Shown: in pieces, positions 51,236-59,157 of the stretch
Layout of the letters: the number at the start of each line of letters is the position of its first letter
How positions within the stretch are numbered: the stretch's first letter is position 1
NCBI RefSeq assembly: GCF_000341005.1
Contig: NZ_ANBD01000029.1
Coordinates: 1-64,000, forward strand
DNA length: 64,000 bases
Direction of reading: 5' to 3'
DNA from: Nocardiopsis alkaliphila YIM 80379
GTDB lineage: Bacteria > Actinomycetota > Actinomycetes > Streptosporangiales > Streptosporangiaceae
Notes under the pieces: generated by a model
What the model was told of the DNA's origin: nothing
What the model saw: the letters and a program-made list of their open reading frames with translations, nothing else
The model's database searches: none
Program-made: the position numbers and the translations under genes

Positions 51236-51606
51236 TAGATCCCGACGTGCCCGATGGTCTCTACATGATCGTCGGTGGGCGTAGTGGAACCTCACTGCGG
51301 CTGGACCCCTTCACGCTGGTGGTCACCGAACGCTCCGACACCACGGGGCTGACCCTGGAACAAGCCGACATCGTGAGGCTTTGCGAGCGACCGATCACCC
51401 CCGCCGAAATCAGCGCGTGCCTGACGATTCCGCTGGGTGCGGTCACGATCCTGCTGGCCGACCTCATCGACCAGGGCCACGTGAGTCTGCGTTCGGTGGG
51501 CAGGCCCACGCGTCGGTCCGCCGATCCGTCCGCCTTCTCTTCCCCGGCCGACGACCGTCAACTCTTGGAGAAACTGCGTGTTGGGCTCATCAACCTCGCA
51601 CTTTGA
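51232..51606 (+). CDS. cvnC: Conservon DUF742 protein CvnC
   Basis: A 124-aa DUF742 protein (GLYMIVGGRSGTSLRLDPFTLVVTERSDTTGLTLEQADIVRLCERPITPAEISACLTIPLGAVTILLADLIDQGHVSL). The central part reads as a winged-helix-like module, which agrees with its proposed protein- or DNA-binding role in the complex. It overlaps cvnB by GTGA; cvnD begins 19 bp later. Confidence 0.92.
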   Translation: MIDPDVPDGLYMIVGGRSGTSLRLDPFTLVVTERSDTTGLTLEQADIVRLCERPITPAEISACLTIPLGAVTILLADLIDQGHVSLRSVGRPTRRSADPSAFSSPADDRQLLEKLRVGLINLAL

Positions 51607-51625
51607 TCCCCCCTCTGGTGAACCC

Positions 51626-52234
51626 ATGTCCCACCAAGACCGGGTCTACCAACCCCTGGCGGCGTCCGCGACGATCCCCATGAAGATCCTCGTCACCGGG
51701 GGTTTCGGAGTCGGCAAGACCACGTTGGTGGGTGCGATCAGCGAGATCACCCCGCTGACCACCGAGGCCGAGATGACCCAGGCGGGGGCCGGTGTCGACG
51801 AGGGTCTGGAACTGAGGCCGGACAAGACCACGACCACGGTCGCCTTCGACTTCGGTCGGATCAGCATCGACGAACAGATCGTCCTCTACCTGTTCGGGGC
51901 ACCGGGCCAGGAACGCTTCCACGCCTTGTGGGAACGGCTCTGCCAGGGGGCGGTGGGCGCCATCGTGCTCGTCGACACCCGTGACGCGGAGGGTTCCTTC
52001 GCCGCCTTGGACCGGGTCGAACGGGCGAAACTGCCCTATCTCGTCGCCCACAACCCCTTCGGTGACGAGGCGGAGCGGTGGAGCCTGGAGGAGATCCGCG
52101 CCAGCCTGGACGTCGATCCTGGAACGCCGCTGCTGCGGTGCGATGCCCGTGATCCCGCACAGGTGCGCGAAGCCTTGGCCGCTCTGGTCCAGCACCGTCA
52201 GAACCTGTTGGAACAGGAGGGGGCTGATGAGTGA
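51626..52234 (+). CDS. cvnD: Conservon Ras-like GTPase CvnD
   Basis: A 202-aa small GTPase. Walker A is GGFGVGKTT; switch II is FGAPGQERF, with Ala-Pro-Gly in place of the DTAG of Ras. G4 reads VAHNPFGD rather than NKxD, as in other MglA/CvnD relatives, so base specificity may differ. It acts as the GTP switch of the conservon. ATG 51626 is chosen to follow the cvnC stop; TTG 51578 overlaps cvnC. Its 3' end overlaps the first P450 by 8 nt. Confidence 0.9.
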   Translation: MSHQDRVYQPLAASATIPMKILVTGGFGVGKTTLVGAISEITPLTTEAEMTQAGAGVDEGLELRPDKTTTTVAFDFGRISIDEQIVLYLFGAPGQERFHALWERLCQGAVGAIVLVDTRDAEGSFAALDRVERAKLPYLVAHNPFGDEAERWSLEEIRASLDVDPGTPLLRCDARDPAQVREALAALVQHRQNLLEQEGADE

Positions 52235-53534
52235 GATGAACACCGAGGCCGGACACCCCGAGCTCGACATCCCCATCCCGGATACGCATCGGGACGCGAT
52301 CAGTCTGCTCGACGAGCACTACCAGCGGGACTCGCCCGGCCTGTTCGCGAAGATGCGTCGCCGTCACGGCCCGGTGGTGCCCGTCCTGATGGCCTGGGAC
52401 GTACCCGCCTGGCTGGTGATCGGCTATTCGGAGCTGCTCCAGGTGACCTCCGATTCGGAGCTGTTCGCCCGGTCCTTCCGGCGATGGAATCTGGGAGATC
52501 GGGTACCGCCCCAGTGGCCGATGTGGCCACTGGTCGGAGGCGGCTTCGCCACGGAGTCGATGCTCTACACCGAAGGCGAGGAGCACCGGCGTCGTTCGGG
52601 TGTGCTCGGTGACGGCTTCGCCCGCATCGATCAGTGGGAGTTCGAGGAGTTCTGCCGTAGGGCCTCGCGCCGGCTGATCGAGGAGTTCGCGCAAGAGGGC
52701 GAGGCCGAGTTGATCCTCGCCTACGCGCAACGGTTGCCGGTTCTGGCTTTGGGGTGGGCCGTGGGCGCCCCGGAGAAGTACCACGACGACCTGGTCACCG
52801 GGTTCCTCCAGCTCATGGGAGCGGTGGGCGGCGACCCCAACGAGGGGATGGTCAAGGTGCAGGCCGTCTGCGACGAGTTGGCCGAGCAGGCCCTACGTGA
52901 ACCCGGGCCCCACATCGCCTCCCACCTGGCGCACAGTGGGCTCGGTCTGACCCGGCAGCAGCTCAGTGCCGACATCTACGTCTCCATCATCGCCGGCCAC
53001 CAGACGTGCGCCAACTGGATCGGCAACACCATCAGGCTGATGCTGACCGACCAGACGCACGCCAACGCACTCACCCGTGGCCGTCGTTCGGTGACCGACG
53101 CCGCACGTGAGGTCCTCAAGGACGACAGCCCCACCCAGATCTTCGCGGGACGTTGGGCGACTCGTACGACCCAGCTGGCCGGCACGACCATCCAAAGCGG
53201 TGACCTGGTCATGTTGGGTCTGGCCGCCACCCACCAGGATCCGCTGTTCCGTCCCCCCGGCCAGGTCCGCCAGCGACACCACAGCCGCGCCTACCTGTCG
53301 TTCTCGCACGGTCCCCACGGTTGTCCGCACGCGGCCCGTACCCTGGCCGAGATCATCACGGTCACCGCCCTGGAGACCCTTCTCACCCACCTCCCCGATC
53401 TGCATCTGGCCGTCCCCGCCGACCAGTTGCGTTGGCAGCCCCAGGTCCTGATCCGGGCCCTGGAATCGCTGCCGGTCCGCTTCACCCCACCCGTCGTTTC
53501 CGCTGATCCCCTTGGAGACTCCCTGTGGCTCTGA
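52227..53534 (+). CDS. Conservon cytochrome P450, CYP157-like, with non-canonical K helix
   Basis: A 435-aa P450. The heme loop is FSHGPHGCPH with C366, and the I helix has AGHQTC (256-261). The K helix reads EVLK (295-298), so the ExxR arginine is lysine. CYP157 enzymes of conservons are the known bacterial exceptions to ExxR, so this probably belongs there. AGGAGG precedes the ATG, which overlaps the cvnD stop. Substrate and redox partner are unknown; coupling to the GTPase module suggests signalling or a morphogen-like metabolite. Confidence 0.87.
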   Translation: MSEMNTEAGHPELDIPIPDTHRDAISLLDEHYQRDSPGLFAKMRRRHGPVVPVLMAWDVPAWLVIGYSELLQVTSDSELFARSFRRWNLGDRVPPQWPMWPLVGGGFATESMLYTEGEEHRRRSGVLGDGFARIDQWEFEEFCRRASRRLIEEFAQEGEAELILAYAQRLPVLALGWAVGAPEKYHDDLVTGFLQLMGAVGGDPNEGMVKVQAVCDELAEQALREPGPHIASHLAHSGLGLTRQQLSADIYVSIIAGHQTCANWIGNTIRLMLTDQTHANALTRGRRSVTDAAREVLKDDSPTQIFAGRWATRTTQLAGTTIQSGDLVMLGLAATHQDPLFRPPGQVRQRHHSRAYLSFSHGPHGCPHAARTLAEIITVTALETLLTHLPDLHLAVPADQLRWQPQVLIRALESLPVRFTPPVVSADPLGDSLWL

Positions 53535-54769
53535 ACCTGTCCAGACCGGTCCACCAACTCGATCCCCTCAGCCCCGACCTGCACGAAGACGCCACGAAGA
53601 TGCGTGGACACGGCCCCCTCGTTCCGGTCGAGTTGCCCGGTGGCGTGGTGATGTGGGGCGTGGTCGGTGACGAGGCGGGCCGCAACATCCTCAAGGACAA
53701 CGCCCGTTTCGCCAAGAGTCCCAAGTATTGGCGGGCGCTCCACGAGGGGGAGATCCCGCAGGACTGGCCGCTGCTCAGCATCGCGGCCCCTTCCGGGAAC
53801 TCGGTCGTGAACGCCGATGGCCCCGAGCACCGGAAGCTGCGCCGCCCCTTGGCCCAGGCGCTGACCGCCCGCCGGGTCGAGGCGCTGACCCCGCTGGTCA
53901 CCTCCCTCGTGGAGCGGCTCCTCGAAGACTTGGAGAAGGCGGCGCGGGCCTCCGAGGACGGCGTGGTCGACTTCCGCTCGCTGTTCGCCTGGCCCCTGCC
54001 GATGGGCGTGATCGGTTACCTGCTCGGTGTGGACGAGGCCGACCACGCCGAACTGGGCCGGCTGTACAACGCCCTGTTCGACGACACCCTCAGCGATGGC
54101 CGCAACGCCGAACTGAGTCTGCACTCTTGGCTCGACGCCCACGTGGCGAGAATCGAACGAGAGCCCGGCGATGACCTGGTCAGTGCCATGCTGGCGTTGC
54201 CGGAAGAAGACCGCCTCCCCCGTGAGGACCTGGTCGTGGCCCTGTACGTGGTTCTGGCGGCCGGCCATGAGACCACCACCCACCTGTTGCTCAACGCCGT
54301 GCGCGCGCTCAGCGCACGCCCCGAACAACTAGGGCTCCTGCTGTCGGGCGAGGTGCCCTGGGAGAACGCGGTGGAGGAGACCATGCGTTGGGACTCGCCC
54401 ACCGCGAACTTCTTCACCCGATTCGCCACCGAGGACGTGGACGGGGCCCAGATCCACCCGGACGCCGCAGGGGTGAGGATCGCCAAGGGCGACCCGGTGT
54501 TCGTCTCCTACATCTCCATGGGCCGAGACCCCGAGCGTTACGGTCCCACGGCGGGTGAGTTCGACGTGCGGCGCGGCGACGCGGCCCACACCGGTTTCGG
54601 ATATGGTGCGCACTTTTGCATCGGTGCGCCGCTGGCCCGACTGGAGGCGGGGATCGCCCTGGAACGGATCTTCGCCCGCTGGCCCGAACTGTCGGTCGTG
54701 GGTGAGGTGCCGCGCTCGCCCACGATCGTGGTCAACTCGCACACCCGCCTCGACGTGCGCTTGAAGTAG
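53525..54769 (+). CDS. Conservon cytochrome P450, CYP154-like
   Basis: A 414-aa P450 with canonical motifs: I helix AGHETT (246-251), ExxR as ETMR (285-288), and heme loop FGYGAHFCIGAPLAR with C365. GTG 53525 overlaps the stop of the first P450 by 10 nt and is preceded by GGAG. In Streptomyces, CYP154 genes are next to CYP157 in conservons. The pair should be produced together, possibly acting in sequence on one substrate; this is inferred from linkage. Confidence 0.9.
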   Translation: MALNLSRPVHQLDPLSPDLHEDATKMRGHGPLVPVELPGGVVMWGVVGDEAGRNILKDNARFAKSPKYWRALHEGEIPQDWPLLSIAAPSGNSVVNADGPEHRKLRRPLAQALTARRVEALTPLVTSLVERLLEDLEKAARASEDGVVDFRSLFAWPLPMGVIGYLLGVDEADHAELGRLYNALFDDTLSDGRNAELSLHSWLDAHVARIEREPGDDLVSAMLALPEEDRLPREDLVVALYVVLAAGHETTTHLLLNAVRALSARPEQLGLLLSGEVPWENAVEETMRWDSPTANFFTRFATEDVDGAQIHPDAAGVRIAKGDPVFVSYISMGRDPERYGPTAGEFDVRRGDAAHTGFGYGAHFCIGAPLARLEAGIALERIFARWPELSVVGEVPRSPTIVVNSHTRLDVRLK

Positions 54770-54795
54770 GTCCGAGGCCGGCGGGCCGCCGGGGT

Positions 54796-54818
54796 CGTCA
54801 TGTTCGCCGACCATGACG
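54796..54818 (+). terminator. Hairpin after the P450 pair
   Basis: CGTCATG pairs with CATGACG around a 9-nt loop, preceded by CCGGCG-3-CGCCGG at about 54779. This would end the conservon operon. Confidence 0.5.
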
Positions 54819-54853
54819 ATCCGGTGGTCCGCAGGCCTGGGTCCCCGCCGTGC

Positions 54854-55048
54854 TCAGTCCTTCGATTCTCGTGGGTGGACCACGGTGTCCGGGCCCGGAT
54901 AGATCATGCGCTCCTCGCCGTCGGCGAACCTCACCAGGTAGGGCGGCCCGTCGTGGGCGCCACGGACCTCGATGACCTCCGCCTCCCGCTCTCCCTTGGA
55001 ACTGCTGACCCCGTGGGTGCGCAGGCGGTCTCCTACTGCCGCTCGCAT
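54854..55048 (-). CDS. DUF1918 small protein
   Basis: A 64-aa beta-rich protein with the DUF1918 pattern: AAVGDRLRTHG at the start, then REAEVIEVRGAHDGPPYLVRFADGEERMIYPGPDTVV. Usual length for the family. These cytoplasmic proteins have no known function; the fold is SH3-like. It is divergent from the small membrane protein that follows. Confidence 0.85.
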   Translation of the reverse strand: MRAAVGDRLRTHGVSSSKGEREAEVIEVRGAHDGPPYLVRFADGEERMIYPGPDTVVHPRESKD

Positions 55049-55111
55049 GGCTCCTCCCCTTATCGACCGTCGCCCCGGTCGACCCGGCGAAGGGTCGTTC
55101 AGGGCGCCCCC

Positions 55112-55117
55112 TAGGAT
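55112..55117 (+). promoter_or_regulatory. -10 hexamer for small membrane protein
   Basis: TAGGAT ends 6 nt before the GTG at 55124, predicting a leaderless mRNA. Confidence 0.4.
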
Positions 55118-55123
55118 GTCCGG

Positions 55124-55324
55124 GTGAACAAGGTCGCCCCGGTCATCGCTTTCGTCGCCTTCATGCTCGTCTTCGTGGCCACCAGGACCCCGGCCCAGAA
55201 CTTCCTGGCCTCCTGGGTGGACCTCGAAGGCGTCGTCCTCGGGCTCGCCTCCCTGGTCGCCTCGATGGCTCTGGCCGCTCTGGCCGCGGGTGCCATCCTG
55301 TACGTGTCCCGGCTCTTGGAGTAG
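55124..55324 (+). CDS. Small two-helix membrane protein
   Basis: A 66-aa protein with two transmembrane helices (VAPVIAFVAFMLVFVATRT and VLGLASLVASMALAALAAGAILYVSRLL). I recognise no family. The GTG start is supported by the -10 placed 6 nt upstream. The gene converges on the dehydrogenase gene with 9 bp between stops. Confidence 0.6.
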   Translation: MNKVAPVIAFVAFMLVFVATRTPAQNFLASWVDLEGVVLGLASLVASMALAALAAGAILYVSRLLE

Positions 55325-55333
55325 CGCTCGGGC

Positions 55334-56554
55334 TCAGCCGGTGCCGAGGTAACCGTTCGGGTCGAGCACGTACTTGCTCGCCGCGCCCTTGTCGAAGGAC
55401 TGGTACCCTTCCGGGGCCTCCTCCAGCGGGATCGCCACCGCGTTGACCGCCTTCGCGATCTGGATGCGGTCGTTGAGGATCGCCCTCATCAGTTCACGGT
55501 GGTACTTCATCACCGGGCACTGTCCGGTGAAGAACGCGTGCGACTTCGACCAGCCCAATCCGAAGCGGATCGACAAGGAACCCTCCTTGGCGGCCTCGTC
55601 CGCCGCTCCCGGGTCACCCGTCACGTACAGGCCGGGGATACCGATGGAACCGCCCGCCTTGGTGACGTCCATGGCGTCGTTCAGGACACTCGCGGGGGCC
55701 TCCTGGCCGGCCTTCTTCCCGCTGCCGTGCGCTTCGAAGCCCACCGCGTCCACCGCGCTGTCCACCACCGGGGAACCCAGGATCCGTTCGACCAGTTCGC
55801 CGGGGGTGCCCTCGGAGATGTCGATGGTCTCGCAGCCGAATTCGCGCGCCTGGGCCAGTCGCTCCTTCTTGGAGTCGCCGACGATCACCACCGCCGCGCC
55901 CAGGAGCTGAGCCGAGGCCGCCGCCGCCAGGCCGACGGGCCCCGCACCCGCTACGTACACCGTTGAACCCACGGTCACCCCGGCGGTCACACAACCGTGG
56001 TAACCGGTGGGCAGGATGTCCGAAAGCATGGTCAGGTCCAATATCTTGTCCATGGCCTGATCGCGATCGGGGAACTTCAGCAGGTTCCAGTCCGCGTAGG
56101 GCACCAGCGCGTACTGTGCCTGTCCACCGACCCAGCCGCCCATGTCCACGTAGCCGTAGGCCGAACCCGGGCGGTCGGGATTGACGTTCAGACAGATCTC
56201 GGTACGCCGCGTCTTGCAGTTGACGCAGCGCCCACAGGAGATGTTGAACGGGACCGAGACCAGGTCGCCGACCTTGACGAACTCCACGTCGGGGCCGGTC
56301 TCGACCACTTCGCCGGTGATCTCGTGCCCCAGCACCAGGCCTTCGGGCGCCGTGGTGCGACCGCGGACCATGTGCTGGTCACTGCCACAGATGTTGGTGG
56401 CGACGACCTTCAGGATCGCCCCGTGCCGGACCTGGCGTCCCACGTTGTCCGGGTTCACGCCGGGGCCGTCCTTGAGTTCGAACTCCGGGTAGGCGATGTC
56501 CTCGACCGAGACCCGCCCGGCCCCTTGGTAGACCACTCCTCTGTTGCCGGTCAT
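55334..56554 (-). CDS. fdhA: Zinc-dependent formaldehyde dehydrogenase-like (glutathione-independent)
   Basis: A 406-aa medium-chain dehydrogenase. The catalytic zinc site is C56 and H77 (NICGSDQHMVRG, LGHEITG). The structural zinc cysteines are C107, C110, C113 and C121 (SCGRCVNCKTRRTEIC). NAD binding is AGAGPVGLAAAASAQLLGA. Length and insertions match glutathione-independent formaldehyde dehydrogenases, which oxidise aldehydes without mycothiol or glutathione. ATG 56554 is chosen; GTG 56566 is in frame 4 codons earlier. Confidence 0.9.
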   Translation of the reverse strand: MTGNRGVVYQGAGRVSVEDIAYPEFELKDGPGVNPDNVGRQVRHGAILKVVATNICGSDQHMVRGRTTAPEGLVLGHEITGEVVETGPDVEFVKVGDLVSVPFNISCGRCVNCKTRRTEICLNVNPDRPGSAYGYVDMGGWVGGQAQYALVPYADWNLLKFPDRDQAMDKILDLTMLSDILPTGYHGCVTAGVTVGSTVYVAGAGPVGLAAAASAQLLGAAVVIVGDSKKERLAQAREFGCETIDISEGTPGELVERILGSPVVDSAVDAVGFEAHGSGKKAGQEAPASVLNDAMDVTKAGGSIGIPGLYVTGDPGAADEAAKEGSLSIRFGLGWSKSHAFFTGQCPVMKYHRELMRAILNDRIQIAKAVNAVAIPLEEAPEGYQSFDKGAASKYVLDPNGYLGTG

Positions 56555-56683
56555 CTTCCTTCCCACCTCTCCGCCGCCGGTGTGGCGACGACCGTCGTAT
56601 GAGGAAAGCCTCCTGTGGGAGGCCTTGCCCCTCTCGTATCCGCGGAGCAGGGGAAATAATCGGTCCGGTGGGTTCGGGTCTGG

Positions 56684-56938
56684 TCAGGGGCGGCCACGGG
56701 AACCCTCGTTTTCGGGACCGTGGAGGTGGGTCGCGAGTTCGAGGAAGCCGACCGCGCCGCCCGAACGGACGCGGTGGTCGGCGTAGGGGACGCGGCCGCT
56801 GAGTTGATACCCGTTGGCCGCATACGGCCAAAGAAGGTGGATGTCGAGTCCTTGGGTACGGGAGTGCGTACCATCGCCACTCCGAGGGGGCGGGTTCAGG
56901 GAAGGGTCCTCCCCTTGGTGGTCCGATCGGGGCCGAAA
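56684..56938 (-). pseudogene. Possible remnant of a coding sequence
   Basis: On the minus strand one frame is open for over 120 codons to TGA at 56684 with coding-like, GC-ending codons in its last half (LWPYAANGYQLSGRVPYADH, then GGAVGFLELATHLHGPENEG). There is no ATG, GTG or TTG in this frame. It may be the 3' end of a gene that lost its start. I recognise no family. The rest of 56555-57099 holds nothing else that I can support. Confidence 0.3.
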
Positions 56939-57099
56939 CGGACCGGTCGGCGAGGACGGGCAGGGAAGAAGCCCGGGTGGGCGTGTACGGGCACGCCCAC
57001 GATGGAGGGCGTCCGGTGGGGTGTGGGTTCCGCCGGGCGCCCTTCGGGTTCGCGGAGACCGAGCGGGTGCTTTCGAACCTCGGATGAAACACTCCGTTC

Positions 57100-57762
57100 A
57101 TGCTCGGCATCACCGACCTGCCCACCTACCTGGCAGGACTCATCCTGATCGTGCTCCTACCGGGGCCCAACTCGCTGTACGTGCTCTCCGTCGCGGCACG
57201 TGGGGGAACTCGAGCCGGGTACACGGCGGCCGCAGGGGTCTTCACCGGCGACGCGGTGCTCATGGTGCTGGCCGCCGCCGGAGCCGCCACCTTGTTGAGG
57301 ACCAACCCCCTGATCTTCGCGATCGTCAAGTACGCGGGTGCCGCCTACCTCATCTGGATGGCGATCGGGATGCTGCGTTCCGCGTACGCCATGTGGAGCG
57401 CTCGGCATCGACGGGCGCAGGAACAGCGCGCCGCCGACGCTTCGGGTGGTGGTGCCGTGGGAGAGCGCCCCTATCGCCGAGCCCTCCTGGTCTCCCTGTT
57501 CAACCCGAAGGTGATCCTCTTCCTGATCTCCTTCTTCGTACAGTTCGTCGATCCCGCCTACGCCCATCCCGCGCTGTCCTTCCTGGTCCTGGGCCTGCTG
57601 ATGCAGCTCGTCACCTTCCTGTACCTGACCGCGGTGATCTTCGGCGGGACCCGGCTGGCGGCGGTCTTCGGACCGAGCCGACGGCTCACGGCCGGGGCCA
57701 CCTCGGTGACGGGCGCCCTCTTCCTGGGATTCGCGGTGAAGCTCTCGCTCAGCAGTGCCTGA
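57100..57762 (+). CDS. LysE/RhtB-family amino-acid exporter
   Basis: A 220-aa membrane protein with six hydrophobic segments. The family motif LPGPNSLYVLSVAARGGTRAGYTAAAGVFTGDAVLMVLAAAG and SLFNPKVILFLISFFVQFVDP are diagnostic. The LeuE-like features suggest export of leucine or similar amino acids. No regulator is adjacent except a TetR fragment downstream on the other strand. The ATG has no strong ribosome site. Confidence 0.88.
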   Translation: MLGITDLPTYLAGLILIVLLPGPNSLYVLSVAARGGTRAGYTAAAGVFTGDAVLMVLAAAGAATLLRTNPLIFAIVKYAGAAYLIWMAIGMLRSAYAMWSARHRRAQEQRAADASGGGAVGERPYRRALLVSLFNPKVILFLISFFVQFVDPAYAHPALSFLVLGLLMQLVTFLYLTAVIFGGTRLAAVFGPSRRLTAGATSVTGALFLGFAVKLSLSSA

Positions 57763-57869
57763 GCGTGGTGGCAGGGGGCGCTGGAAGGAGGAATGACGAT
57801 CCCCTGATCTGTGGGAGTGGTTCGCCCTGCCACGACCCCGAGCACTCGGATGATCCGAGCCCGCTCGGA

Positions 57870-58046
57870 GATGGTGCCGGTCAGCGGGGGGGCGAGGCCG
57901 ACGAGGAGGTGGCGGACGACCTCGGGCAGGCCCTTCTCCACGTCCGTGACCGCCTTGTCCGCGCTCAGGGACGCGAAGCCGTGCAGGGTGGAGGCGAGCG
58001 TGAAGGCGATGGGGTCGCCTTCGATGATCCCCCTCCCGTCGCCCAT
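57870..58046 (-). pseudogene. TetR-type regulator C-terminal fragment
   Basis: The frame from 58046 reads GIIEGDPIAFTLASTLHGFASLSADKAVTD, then EVVRHLLVGLAPP, which is the end of a TetR ligand-binding domain. No helix-turn-helix is found upstream on this strand in any frame, so the N-terminal half is missing. It may once have controlled the adjacent SDR or exporter. The rest of 57763-58202 is promoter sequence. Confidence 0.5.
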
Positions 58047-58167
58047 GGGTGATGGGATCGAGGAGGATGGTCGGCGGGGCGGCGCGTGGGTCTTGGTGAT
58101 GGTAGGGGCGGCGGTGGACCGCGTTCAGCGGCACAAGGGGATGTCGGCGGCGCCGGCATCGTTGTCA

Positions 58168-58196
58168 TTGCACCCTTCCGGCCGGGCCCCTACGTT
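58168..58196 (+). promoter_or_regulatory. SDR promoter, leaderless
   Basis: TTGCAC (58168-58173) and TACGTT (58191-58196) are 17 bp apart, and the ATG follows after 6 nt, at the expected transcription start. This is the best-formed leaderless promoter in the window. Confidence 0.65.
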
Positions 58197-58202
58197 GAGA
58201 AA

Positions 58203-59075
58203 ATGACCGAGAAAAGCATCCACCTACCCGACTTGAGCGGTCGCGCCGTCGTCATCACCGGAGCCAACAGTGGCCTGGGCTTGGAGGCCGCCAAGATCCT
58301 GGCCGGGCGTGGAGCCCGCGTGGTCCTGGCCGTACGCGACACCGCCAAGGGCGAGGAAGCCGTCCGGGAGGTCCCGGGCGAGACCGAGGTTCGTCGTCTC
58401 GATCTGGCCGACCTGGCCTCGATCCGCGAGTTCGCGCGAGGATGGAAGGGCGACCTCGAACTCTTGATCAACAACGCCGGGCTCATGGCCATCCCGAGGT
58501 CCCGAACCAAGGACGGCTTCGAGACCCAGTTCGGCGTCAACCACCTCGGTCACTTCGCTCTCACCAACCTGCTCCTGGAACACGTCACCGGCCGGGTCGT
58601 CACCGTCTCCTCCGGGTTGCACGCGGGGGCCACCGGGATTCACTTCGACGACGTGAACCTCGAACGGGGCTACACCCCCTACCGGGCGTACAACCAGTCC
58701 AAACTCGCCAACCTGCTGTTCACCTTGGAGTTGCAGCGCCGGTTGGAGGAAGCGGGCTCCCCGGTCCTGGCCGTGGCCTCGCACCCCGGCTACGCCGCCA
58801 CCAACCTCCAAGGTCGCACCGAGAAGGTGTGGGAGGACCGGTTCATGGGGGTGCTGACCAGGCTCGTCGCGCAGAGTGCCTTCGCCGGTGCGTTGCCCAC
58901 GATCTACGCCGCCACCCAGGACGTGCCGGGAGCCGCCTACGCCGGTCCCACGGGGCTGTTCATGAGAGGCGCCCCCGGCCTGGTGCGGCGAAGCGCCGCG
59001 GCTCAGGACACCGCCGCCGCCCGACGGTTGTGGGAGCTGTCCGAGGAGATGACCGGCGCCTCGTTCCCACTGTGA
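58203..59075 (+). CDS. Short-chain dehydrogenase/reductase
   Basis: A 290-aa Rossmann oxidoreductase. NADP-binding TGANSGLG (19-26), NNAG (90-93), catalytic Ser in TVSSG, and Y163-x3-K167 (YNQSK) are all present. It is close to the retinol-dehydrogenase-like SDR group (FETQFGVNHLGHFALTNLLL). The substrate is unknown. The promoter and lack of ribosome site agree with a leaderless mRNA. Confidence 0.9.
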   Translation: MTEKSIHLPDLSGRAVVITGANSGLGLEAAKILAGRGARVVLAVRDTAKGEEAVREVPGETEVRRLDLADLASIREFARGWKGDLELLINNAGLMAIPRSRTKDGFETQFGVNHLGHFALTNLLLEHVTGRVVTVSSGLHAGATGIHFDDVNLERGYTPYRAYNQSKLANLLFTLELQRRLEEAGSPVLAVASHPGYAATNLQGRTEKVWEDRFMGVLTRLVAQSAFAGALPTIYAATQDVPGAAYAGPTGLFMRGAPGLVRRSAAAQDTAAARRLWELSEEMTGASFPL

Positions 59076-59157
59076 GTCGCACCATGGGACGCGAACGAAC
59101 GGCGGCCCCAAGGCGATGATCCGCCTCGGAGCCGCCGGGTCTGGCACGGGACGTGGA

